Source: Maratus speciosus (lineage: Eukaryota; Arthropoda; Arachnida; Araneae; Salticidae). Taken from it: a DNA stretch of 64,000 nt. The DNA lies in assembly GCA_963932465.1 (NCBI GenBank), contig OZ010792.1, positions 514,709,100-514,773,099 on the forward strand, read 5' to 3'. Under the pieces are notes generated by a model. It made no database searches and had not been told where the DNA came from. It saw only the letters and a list, made by a program, of their open reading frames with translations. Of this stretch, positions 52,412 to 61,509 are shown one piece after another (the stretch's first letter is position 1; each line of letters begins with the position of its first letter). A program made the position numbers and the translations under genes.

Positions 52412-53593
52412 TAATTAAAAATTATAAATAAAATAATTCTTTAAAATTCTTTTAATGACAAAATATTATGCAAAATGTTATGGGGGGTGGGGGGGGGCAC
52501 AGTATCCCTGACAGGGGGGCCGAACTCATAATATATATTAGGGGTCTCCACGAACTCAGGCCTGTCCCGAAGCCTGAGCTCGGTAAAAGTTTCTTTCATT
52601 AAACTCTGGCCGGGCTTAATTTTATCTGAAAACTCGGTACGGGCTCGGGCTAAATTTTAGCTTTTGAAATGTTGGTCAGGACCTGAACTTTATTTTCCCC
52701 AGGACACATCCAGGTCTTGTATTTTTTCTGTAGATTCGGACCGGACCGTCGACTGTATTTATATATCAGAATTTTTTTTTTCCTACAGTAATGTCGTGGT
52801 AACTTTTCTCCCTTATTAGTGGAGTAAATGAATAATAAATCATTTCTTTGTTTCCTTTTTTCCGTTTTTTAAATAACAGGTGGGATATGTTGGCTAATCA
52901 TGTGAAAAACATAAAATTTTCGCGTCCAGATTTAGCATATCCCGAAACTCGCAGATCTCTAACACTCACACTGCTATTTAAATTAAAGATGAATTGCAGA
53001 GGGCCAAACGATTTTTATTCAAAACATACATTTCGAAGCTTGTCAAAGAATATTCTAGATAAATAAAGTGAAAAAAAGCTCTAAAGATTATTTTTGTAAC
53101 ACCTCCCTAGTCACCTAATCTTTATAGGCAGACGAATCCACAACAGAAAAAGTTTCTACACTTTCGAGCTTTACCCGAAAGGAAAAAATTCCGTGCTTCG
53201 TACTCTTCTTCCGGCCAGTAACCTCCCAATAAGTGGTCATTCAATATTACAGATTTTACGTGCGCATATATGGCACATACACAGCAGTGTGTGAGCGGCA
53301 AAGTATGGAAGTATGGAACAGTTCTCCGGTTATGAGTCGAACCACCCCGCTCTTAAGAAAATCCAAAGACCTAGAAACAAGAGTGTATGCATCAGGTAAG
53401 GTGGGTAACTAATTTTTTGAAACGCGGTTCGTGTTCAGGCAGGGTTGACCATGTATTTTAATCTCGGAGGTAACTGAAAAAAATCATTTAACAAATCCCT
53501 ATCAAAAATGCATGAAGTGACCAAAAATTATTTTAATTTGTTAGTGAAAGTGTCATCGGGAAAACTAGCAACATCACGTTACACCTAACTAGG
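52412..53593. other. Upstream flank with a G-rich run and one hAT-like end
   Basis: 52480-52530 has G-runs. TAGGGGTCTCCACGAACTCA at 52539 resembles the TAGAGGTCTGCACGGGCC terminus, but no partner end was found. 53250-53400 is GC-richer without a recognised feature. Confidence 0.4.
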
Positions 53594-53933
53594 GGAGGGT
53601 CTTGCCCGGGTAATAAATAAGACCTGCAACTCTGCAAATTTTATTTAAAACCAAACTGCAATCCGAACCGAACCCAACCAAAAATATTCCATCTACCTGC
53701 AACCCGAAATACTTAATTCCAATCACAACCTAAAACCCGGAATCAGAGAAAATTGATCCAAAATATAATGTAATTATAGAAAAATAGTCTGTAATCATAT
53801 CTCCAATATTAATGTTATCTTTTATGTAGAAAAATAAACATGTAAGGAGTCATTCATATTCAAATACGTAGTTTTTCATCTGAAATAGATTCCTGCGCGG
53901 GTTGGTTTATACCCAACCCAAACGTTCAACTTA

Positions 53934-54367
53934 AGAGGCTACTTCAGTCAAGTGAAAAGACCCGTTCGCTAATGCTAATCCACTAATGCTAATGCTAATC
54001 CGCTAATGCTAATGCTAATCCGCTAATGCTAATGAAGAAATTTATAAAGATATCTCGGTTGCATTTCAATATTTTTAAATGTTTTTTATTTTCTTTTTTT
54101 TTTTATTGGATAGCTGAGATCGATCTGAACAAAGGCAGTTTTTTACTTTTTCGATTTTGATTGCAGATTTTTTTTTTATGAGGATGCTTTCAGTTTCGAA
54201 AATGAAAGTGTCTTCATTAAAAATATCTCAACCGATCTCAGCTGTCCAATGCAAAAAGAAAAGAAATAATTTTAAAATATTGAAATGCAACCGAGATATC
54301 TTTATAAATGTCTTCCATAGGATTAGCATTAGCGAACGGGTCTTTTCACTTGACTGAAGATGCCTCT
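53934..54367. mobile_element. Foldback MITE, AGAGGC...CTTCAGTC ends, with GCTAATCC array
   Basis: Left AGAGGCTACTTCAGTCAAGT and right (reverse) AGAGGCATCTTCAGTCAAGT continue through GAAAAGACCCGTTCGCTAAT in both. After a short GCTAATCC/GCTAATG array (53970-54032) the arms resume with AAAGATATCTCGGTTGCATT, for well over 100 bp. Confidence 0.85.
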
Positions 54368-55483
54368 AAAAATCAATCCAAAACCTACCAAAAAATTTCC
54401 GTTGACCCAAAAGTCGACCTGAACCCGACAATTTTTCTATTGACCCTAAACCGAAGCACTTCAACCGGAATGCGACTCGACACAAAAAAATATCCATAAT
54501 TTAATACAGTTCTGCAATCATATCTCTAATATCAATTCTATCTTTTATGTAGAAAATAAACATGTAAAGCCAGTGACTCATTCATATTTAAATACATAAT
54601 TTTTCATCTAAAACAATATCTTAGACTTTCCTTTTGTAAAATCCAGCTAGCTCGAATGTGACTCTTAAGTAGTGTTGTGAGGTCTAGTATCGCAAAAAGT
54701 GGGACAGAGAGAAAAAAAAAAGCGGGACAGGCGTTTGAAAATCAAGACATCCTACGCACTACAATAAAACCTATTAAAATGGAACCAGTGTAATGGAATT
54801 AAGCTTTAAACTGAAAATTTTTGCAATATCAGCTAAAACAGTACTATAAAATTATAAAGGAACAGTATACTTGCTAAGATTAAAACCTGCCTAAATTGGA
54901 AAGTTCTTCCGATTCTTTGTCATTCCATCTTAACAGGTTGCTGTATTAAATAGCGCCTTTTTTCGTATTGAATGTACGTGAATTATACTTTATCCATAAA
55001 GGAATAGTGTGAAATTAATTAGTCGAACTGGAGTTTTTAAAATAATTAACAGTAATTTTATGACAATAATGCTCACTTTATAAATACCGCGTTTTATTTT
55101 TTTCATTATTTTGCATTTCAGCCGTTTTTGAAAAAGCACAATTATTATTACGTACACCCTCAAGAAAACATTTCGTCAAACGAAATAATAATAAAAGCAA
55201 TTGAAGAAACACTTTCAGCTCATGTATTTTTTTTTCTTAGAGTGTATATTGATCGAAACCAGATAGCACGGTCCTCTAATTTCTGATAAGATACAGAATT
55301 TAAATCTGAGACTAAAACTGAAATACAAAATTATCAAGAAAAATGTAAGTTAAAGGAAAACTTGTAAAATAGCTTAGAATGTAAAAGTTCATTAATTTAA
55401 CATCAGTTCAATCATGAAACTAAGTCTTGCTGATGTTTAAAAAAAATTCTTTAAATTCATCTTATTTTGAAACAGCCAATGTT

Positions 55484-56872
55484 TAGAGGTCTGTGCGGGC
55501 CAGGCTCGGGCCTATTTTCATTCATAGGACCGGGTTGGGTCGGTCCTGTCTGGGTCTAGTCACTACTCTTTCCGTGCTGGGATCGGGCCTAACTACTTTT
55601 TTCCATACCGAGACGGGACAGGCTTCATTCTTCCTTAGGTCTTCATAAGCCGATATTTTCCAGTCCCGGTCTCGATTCAGCCCATATGAATATTATTGTC
55701 TCGGCATGGCCTGGTCCATGCAAAAATAAGTAAAATTTGGCCCAGCTCAAAAATTTTTGCAAAAAGTGTATATATTTTTAAATCAATATTATTCTACAAT
55801 TAAACATTAAAATTTATTCGTTTTAAAAAATAGTAGATTTCCAGGCAATAATATTAAAATGCAGTAAAACATGTGAAAAAGAACCAACCTATGGTGGAAT
55901 CCTGTCTTATATGGAAAAATTTATTGATCCATGCAAAATGAATATAATAATACGTGAGAAAAGAATGTAATACATTTACACCTGCTAAGAAGGATTTTTT
56001 TCCCTATGCGATTCCGTCTTAGAAGATTTTACTGTATAGCATTTTTCAGATTTTTAAGTCTCCAGTACATGATTTTTTAATTAACCTTATTAATTATAGC
56101 TGAAGCATTTACATACAAATAGGGATTCGTTAAAAAATATATATATGACAACCTTAGGTCATTTCTTTAAAAATGAAGATTATAAACACGAAAAAAAAAA
56201 AGGCAAAAGAAGTATTTTTGGTCAGAATTCCTCCTTTTAAGGCTGTTCTCAAATCCAAAGGGTCAACTTTCTGACATAAGTTTTAATTCATTTTTGTTCG
56301 GAAACGCATGAAACTGAAAGGTGTTGTTATTCAGAAACTATGTCATCGAACTGTTTCTTCCGTTTTCATGTAAATGCAATACATCTTTCAGAAAATACTG
56401 TCAAAGTTGGCATCTTGAACTGAACTTCCGAACGAAAGAAGATAATTCAGTCAGTAAGGGAGCTGAATGCCGTGTCACGTGATCAAAATCGCTTAAAACT
56501 CAATAGCTAATTGATTGATCAAAAAGTGGAAAACACAGTTCGATTCCAAATCGCTTCCATGGTCAGGCTTTCCAATTTTATATCTTTTCGTTAAAAAATA
56601 AATTTGTAAATGTGTCAAAACGATTTGCGCTAGTTGAACAGAGCAGTTGAGAACAGCCTTAACAAAATCGACGTAAAAATCCATGTTCTCTCGAAATTCC
56701 ATCAAGTTGGGTCGAACTCGAGCCGAGATTTTAACTTTTTTCTGGATCGGGCTCGGACCGAACTTTTAATTTTCATACCGAACAGAGCTGTTAATGTGTT
56801 TGTCCGGGCCGGGCCGAACTTTCCTTTCTATGTGTCGGGCCGGGCCCGGAAATATCGGCCCGTAGACCTCTA
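55484..56872. mobile_element. hAT-type element, TAGAGGTCTG ends (family of 42256 and 59071)
   Basis: Left TAGAGGTCTGTGCGGGCCAG and right (reverse) TAGAGGTCTACGGGCCGATA; the right terminus lost three bases. Flanks CCAATGTT and CAAAGTAT match poorly, so the TSD has decayed. Contains MITE copy C. Confidence 0.75.
56241..56658. mobile_element. GGCTGTTCTCAA MITE, copy C, perfect ends and TTAA flanks
   Basis: TTAA at 56237-56240 and 56659-56662; ends GGCTGTTCTCAA and TTGAGAACAGCC are perfect inverted repeats; 418 bp. Confidence 0.9.
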
Positions 56873-57647
56873 CAAAGTATAATTAAGTATTAATTAAAAT
56901 TGTTCAGTTTTACACACGATTTTTTCTTCTAAATACGAACCTACAACACTAAACATGAATTGTTAATTACAACCTTGCATGATTCGAGTTATGCCCGACC
57001 CGAAATCGACAAAATATTTTTTGTCGAACCTGCAACTTGATCCTAAGCATGAAATGAAAAAAAAAATCCATCCAAAATGTAAAACAATTCACGAAAATAG
57101 CCTTCAATCATATCTCTGAAATCGATTTTATATTTCGAAAAATGAATGCATACATTTACTCTTTCATATACAAGTATTTTTTTATATTTAAAAGAATAAT
57201 CTGGCCTTTTCTTTGGAAAAATTTGGCGTACTTGAATTGATTACCAAGAAACGGAACTCTAATCTAACAATAAGATAACCCGAAAATGGAAACATTAATC
57301 AACCCGATCCGCAGCAAAATTTTAAAACCAATGGCCAACACGTTTGGGTAGAATCAGGTTAACTGACCCAATGCAATATTTTAGTTGTTGCTATATATAA
57401 ATCTCATCTTCCCGCGGTTTACAATGAAGATATATAGGTTAGGTATATACATATTTTCTTATTTATAACTTCCATTTCTCTTCTAAATATTAAACAGAGA
57501 TTAATATCTATATTATTATAAAATGAGGCTCTACTTTATGATGAAATTAATGAACAAAGAAGAAATGTTTAGTTTGATACTAAGTTAGCCTGAATAATTA
57601 TACAAAACTGTCTTTTTATTTGCTCATTCATTTATAAAAATACTTAC

Positions 57648-57722
57648 CCTAAACTTTTTAATGAGAAGATCGAAGTGAGGAGATGAATTTCCACGTCCTG
57701 TCTCTTCTTGAAATCGTATTTC
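57648..57722 (-). CDS. PUM3: Candidate upstream coding exon of PUM3 (start unresolved)
   Basis: The minus strand ends in a strong donor (AGG|GTAAGTA) at 57648. Read so that it ends in phase 0, as the next exon at 49735 requires, the last 25 codons are open and end HFDLLIKKFR, which would join to AFKKKKSFNENP. The codon just before them is TAA (57725-57723), and there is no in-frame ATG after it. So either the start comes from another exon spliced near 57720, or this is 5' untranslated sequence and translation begins at the ATG near 44037. The stretch lies inside a candidate hAT element (54670-57996), which makes a host exon here unusual. Confidence 0.3.
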
Positions 57723-57851
57723 TTATAGGCGCCTAAGTTTGCGGTCAATCGTATAAACATCGAACAGGAGTGCATGTGAATGAGTTCTAGACAAAATGCA
57801 TAATGTTTTCTGTAACATCTGGCCGTTGTGATGACAGACTTTAGCCGACAT
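57723..57851 (-). other. Possible upstream ORF (42 codons) before the candidate 5' exon
   Basis: On the minus strand an ATG at 57851 opens 42 codons that stop at TAA 57725-57723, in the same frame as the candidate PUM3 exon that follows. The peptide starts MSAKVCHHNGQ and ends DRKLRRL. I do not recognise it. If the region is transcribed as a PUM3 leader this would be an upstream ORF; it could also be chance or a decayed exon. Confidence 0.25.
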
Positions 57852-58439
57852 GTGTTTATATTTTTAAATTTTCTCGTCGCAGGCTAAGGAATAAAATTTT
57901 AATTTAGATTAAACTCGTAAAAATTTGCCGTAATTTGGGGACATAATTTGGAAAAATCGGGATGTTCCACATAAATCGGGACACCTAGCAATACTACTCG
58001 TAAATATCAAAACTCAAACCCAAACCCAAAACCGATCCCAACCTCAACGAAAAAAGTTATCCTCAATTCGAGCCGTACGTCAGGTCGGGTGTAGGTAAAA
58101 TCAGGCAACCTGAATCCGTGCAGGACTCTGACTTGAGATATAATTCTGGGGACTTTTTTGAAAAATCAGCTTTAACAAAACCAACGCGTAAGAATCAAAA
58201 CTCATCCCGAAACCGAAAAAATTATAGCTAAGCCAATCCGACTTCCAAAGAAAATAAAATTGGCGGCAAGCTTCTCCATGGGTCGCATTTTCTATAAACT
58301 AACCTAAGACCTTTTTGAAAAAACTAACCTGCACTCGACTCGACACGGGTCGTGTGCAGGAAAAATCGGGTTACCCGACCGATTCAGGACTCTACACTCA
58401 AGTCAAAAAAATTTTCCCCGATGACGATTAAATCTGACC

Positions 58440-58520
58440 CCGACGGGGGGTCCAGGTATGCCTGATGGGGGGGGACATCCCCCCCCCCCCCCGGATCCCC
58501 CTCTGGCGCCGCCCTTGAAG
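58440..58520. other. C/G-homopolymer patch
   Basis: Long G and C runs with GGCGCCGCCC resemble the 52480-52530 patch; probably an edge of another element. Confidence 0.35.
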
Positions 58521-59070
58521 CCCTCCTGTTAAAGTTTTGCTTTCTGGTGAACTTGTTTTCTATACAAAATGCATAGTTTAAAATCTAACAAAATAAAAAT
58601 AATTAATCAAAAGTATGTTTTTATGAAATGGAATTTTGTGAACAGGCTTATTTTATTAAAAATAACTTTGTGAAGGGACCCAAAATAGGCCCCAAGTTTG
58701 CCTGGATTGACCCCTGATTATTCATTAATAATTATAACGAATGATTATCTGGTATCTGAATGATCATTTGACAATGGACTGTTGCACTGGTGAATTTCAA
58801 AAGTGCAGTTAAATATAAGAAAGAAACATGGCTACAGGCTACTTACTGAAAATAAAGTATATAACTTTTTGTCCCTTTCTTGGAGTAACAGAGTCTGAAA
58901 AATAGTTCTCATAATAGTCTCTGGATATTACCTCACACTCTAAATTTTCATTTTATTTATCTAAATTTTAAATCAACATCTATCTGATATATGGATGATA
59001 ATAAAGATATGTTTGTATTTGTATGTCTGTATGTATGCACTGTGTCTTGAAAAAACTGCTGTACACAGAG

Positions 59071-60439
59071 TAGAGGTCTGCACGGGCCCGGGCTTGGCCC
59101 GAGGCCCGTACCCGGCCCGGCGGAATGGAGGAGAATTTTAAAACGGGCCAGGCCGGCAGAATGGAGGAGAATTTTAAAATGGGGCGGGCCGGCAGAATTA
59201 GGACAATTTTTTCGACGGGCCGGGCTGGCAAAAAAATTGAACGGGCCTGAAGGGCCGGGCCCGGCCGATAAAAAAAATTAATCGGGCCTATCGGCCCGAT
59301 ATAAGAATTTCACTGGAGCAGATAAAATACGAGGTCATTTCCAATGATTATGACTTTTTCGAGAAGTATAAATGTGCATTACGAGCCGATGCGAGTTTAA
59401 CAACATCAATACAGAAATGTAACATGTCCATCGTAGAGATCGGCATCGTACAGTTACATGATGCCTGATTCCGGGTTTAATTTTTTTCGGCAGACTTGTA
59501 CCGGGACGGAACTGGTCTTAATCGTTCTCAGGATGTGTAGGACAGGCATTATGTTTTGTAAAAGTATTAATAGCGATAATGAACTTCTGTTAACAGTATC
59601 TTTGGAAATGTACCTTAAGGTGGTTCTCATATTTACTGCTCAACAATGCGAAACTCTCAGACACATTTTCTGACTCATTTTTAACTATAAAGGCATAAAA
59701 TTGACAGGCTGAGTATTGAAGGCAATTGGGATCAAATAGCGTTTCCATTTTTCATAAATTACGTACAAAGATAACAGAGACTCTTGTCACGTGACTGTAC
59801 GTTTTCTCCTTTCCTGTGCTATTGCTTCCGGAAATTCGATTCAAAACGCTAACTTTGGCAGTATTTTCTGAAAGATATATTACTTTTATCTAAAAAAAAA
59901 AAAAAACGGCATTTACATGGTTTCTGAATAAGAATACCTGCCAATCTCATGCGTTTCCGAAAAGAAATGAATTCATAAATGTATCAAAATGTAGCTCCTT
60001 TGGATTTGAGAAAAGCCTTAAAAATGACAGAAATATTTTCACAAATCTACCTTTTATTATAAGCTTCAAAAGTTATCATGTTTTTTAACCCTTTATTCTA
60101 AACTACAATAATTTTTTAATGAACCCTTATTTAAATTTTGAAACGTCTGTAGAGACGTTGACTAAAACACTGTAAGTAATCGTTAACGTTTACTATTGTG
60201 TGTTTTCTATTTTGCGAACACATAGTAATTTAAAATATACTGTAAAATGTTTTCATAAATATGCATGTAGTATTCATTAAAAGAATCTTAATTGTATGTC
60301 GAGAAAAAACGGAATTTTTTGTAGACATTTAGTCGGGCCGGGCCTGTTTTCACTGATTTTTGTACGGGCCGGGCCGAACTTTCAATTTTTACACCGGGCC
60401 GGGTCCGGGCCTGGAAATTCCGGCCCGTGCAGACCTCTA
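59071..60439. mobile_element. hAT-type element, TAGAGGTCTGCACGGGCC ends, perfect 8-bp TSD ACACAGAG
   Basis: The 18-bp termini TAGAGGTCTGCACGGGCC and GGCCCGTGCAGACCTCTA are perfect inverted repeats; ACACAGAG at 59063-59070 and 60440-60447. GGCCCG-rich subterminal regions at both ends. No transposase. Contains MITE copy D. Confidence 0.95.
59619..60017. mobile_element. GGCTGTTCTCAA MITE, copy D (inverted), TTAA flanked
   Basis: TTAA at 59615-59618 and 60018-60021; ends GGTGGTTCTCATATT and (reverse) GGCTTTTCTCAAATCC; 399 bp, inverted relative to copies A-C. Confidence 0.85.
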
Positions 60440-60529
60440 ACACAGAGCTACAAGATTTGGCAGGAAGGTACTTGTATGCCTGAAGTTATGCAACTCAAAA
60501 CCAGCTTTTGAGTTTTTTAATTCTTTTAA

Positions 60530-61290
60530 ACTGTTTTTAGTGTTCTACAGTGAGTTTTCTACATTAGTAAAAGGAATTGGGTTTTAATCTTTTAGCCCAA
60601 TATTATAAATTTTGTCTTCTTTTCAATAAAGGTTATTCAAAATTCCCCAGTAGCAGAAACCGTGCAGCATGGCAGCGGGTGCTGCAGATAACTTTAAACC
60701 TTGCAGATTAATCCACCAGCTTATAAAGAAATGATCGGCTTTAGATAAAATTTACTTTAAGTCTCTAGCTCTCTATATTTATGGTATTTGTTGTGTCCTT
60801 TTATTATACATTTTTTCAGAAATACAAATTTTGCTGATTTTATAGGTTACTATTATTTCTGGTAATAGTAAACGTAAGGTAGCATTGTTGGGTCACAGAT
60901 AAGTTTTAGTTTGCAGCAGATTGACAAAGAAAATTCTGCATACAGCAATTTTTTAATTTTTTTTGTGTTCTGTGAAGATTTTTTGAAATTTCTAGAAGGA
61001 ATCAATTTTAAAACAATTGTAATCTTTTAAACCAATATTGTAAATTTTGAACTCGGCGATTTTTTAATTTTTAGCGATTTTTAGCCTTTTGCAGCGCTTT
61101 TTTCATATTAGTAAAATAAATCCAGTTTCAATCTTTCAGCTCAACATACTAAATTTTATCCCATTTTCAATACAGTTTATTCAAAATTTGTTCAGCGTTT
61201 TTTGAGAGTATTTTAATGTCATTTTTAGAGTTATCTGTTCTGAGGTGATTTTTTAATATTCATAAAAGCAGTAATCCTCCAGTTTCAACT
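60530..61290. repeat. Degenerate tandem repeat (TTAGTAAAANGAATCCAGTTTCAAT type)
   Basis: Phrases like CATTAGTAAAAGGAATTGGG, ATTAGTAAAATAAATCCAGT and ATTCATAAAAGCAGTAATCC recur, each followed by TTTCAATCTTTCAGC-like text and TAAATTTTNTCC. A related pair is inside the element at 23681 (near 23785 and 23895). Confidence 0.6.
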
Positions 61291-61295
61291 TTTAA

Positions 61296-61505
61296 CCCTT
61301 TCAGGAGCAAGCAATTGTGTTTGTGTAATGTAGAACTCACACTGGAATTTTCGAAAAAAATTGCCTCAAAAGGAGGAAAAGCATACTTTTTCCCCATCAA
61401 AGTTAAAAAAGTGAAATTTAATTAAAAGTTTCTGTTGCGAATCTTTATTAAAATTAGTTGGGACATAATATATCCCACCTAATATATTATTATCCCCTCA
61501 AGGGA
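61296..61505. mobile_element. TTAA-flanked MITE, 210 bp
   Basis: TTAA at 61292-61295 and 61506-61509; ends CCCTTTCAGGAGCAAG and (reverse) TCCCTTGAGGGGATAA are imperfect. Similar in size to the MITE at 5348. Confidence 0.6.
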
Positions 61506-61509
61506 TTAA

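Larger units (their letters stand above)
54670..57996. mobile_element. Candidate hAT element, TAGTRTTGYNAGGT ends, imperfect 8-bp TSD
   Basis: Left TAGTGTTGTGAGGTCTAGTA and right (reverse) TAGTATTGCTAGGTGTCCCG; flanks CTCTTAAG (54662-54669) and CTCGTAAA (57997-58004), 6 of 8. GGGACA motifs are subterminal at both ends. It contains the nested element 55484-56872 and the candidate PUM3 5' exon. Confidence 0.6.
53594..58140. repeat. 'ACCCGAAC' dispersed repeat, broken by nested insertions
   Basis: Text such as AACCCAACCAAAAATATTCC, CATATCTCCAATATTAATGT and TTCATCTGAAATAGATTC recurs at 53640-53900, 54400-54620, and again inside at 57000-57370, and matches 241-480. The unit seems to end GTGCAGGACTCT near 58130; a further copy ends GATTCAGGACTCTA near 58395. 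Confidence 0.45.

Noticed and set aside
55484..56872. An 8-bp TSD for this hAT copy (CCAATGTT / CAAAGTAT)
   Set aside because: Only about half of the positions agree; the element is called on its terminal repeats and family relation instead.
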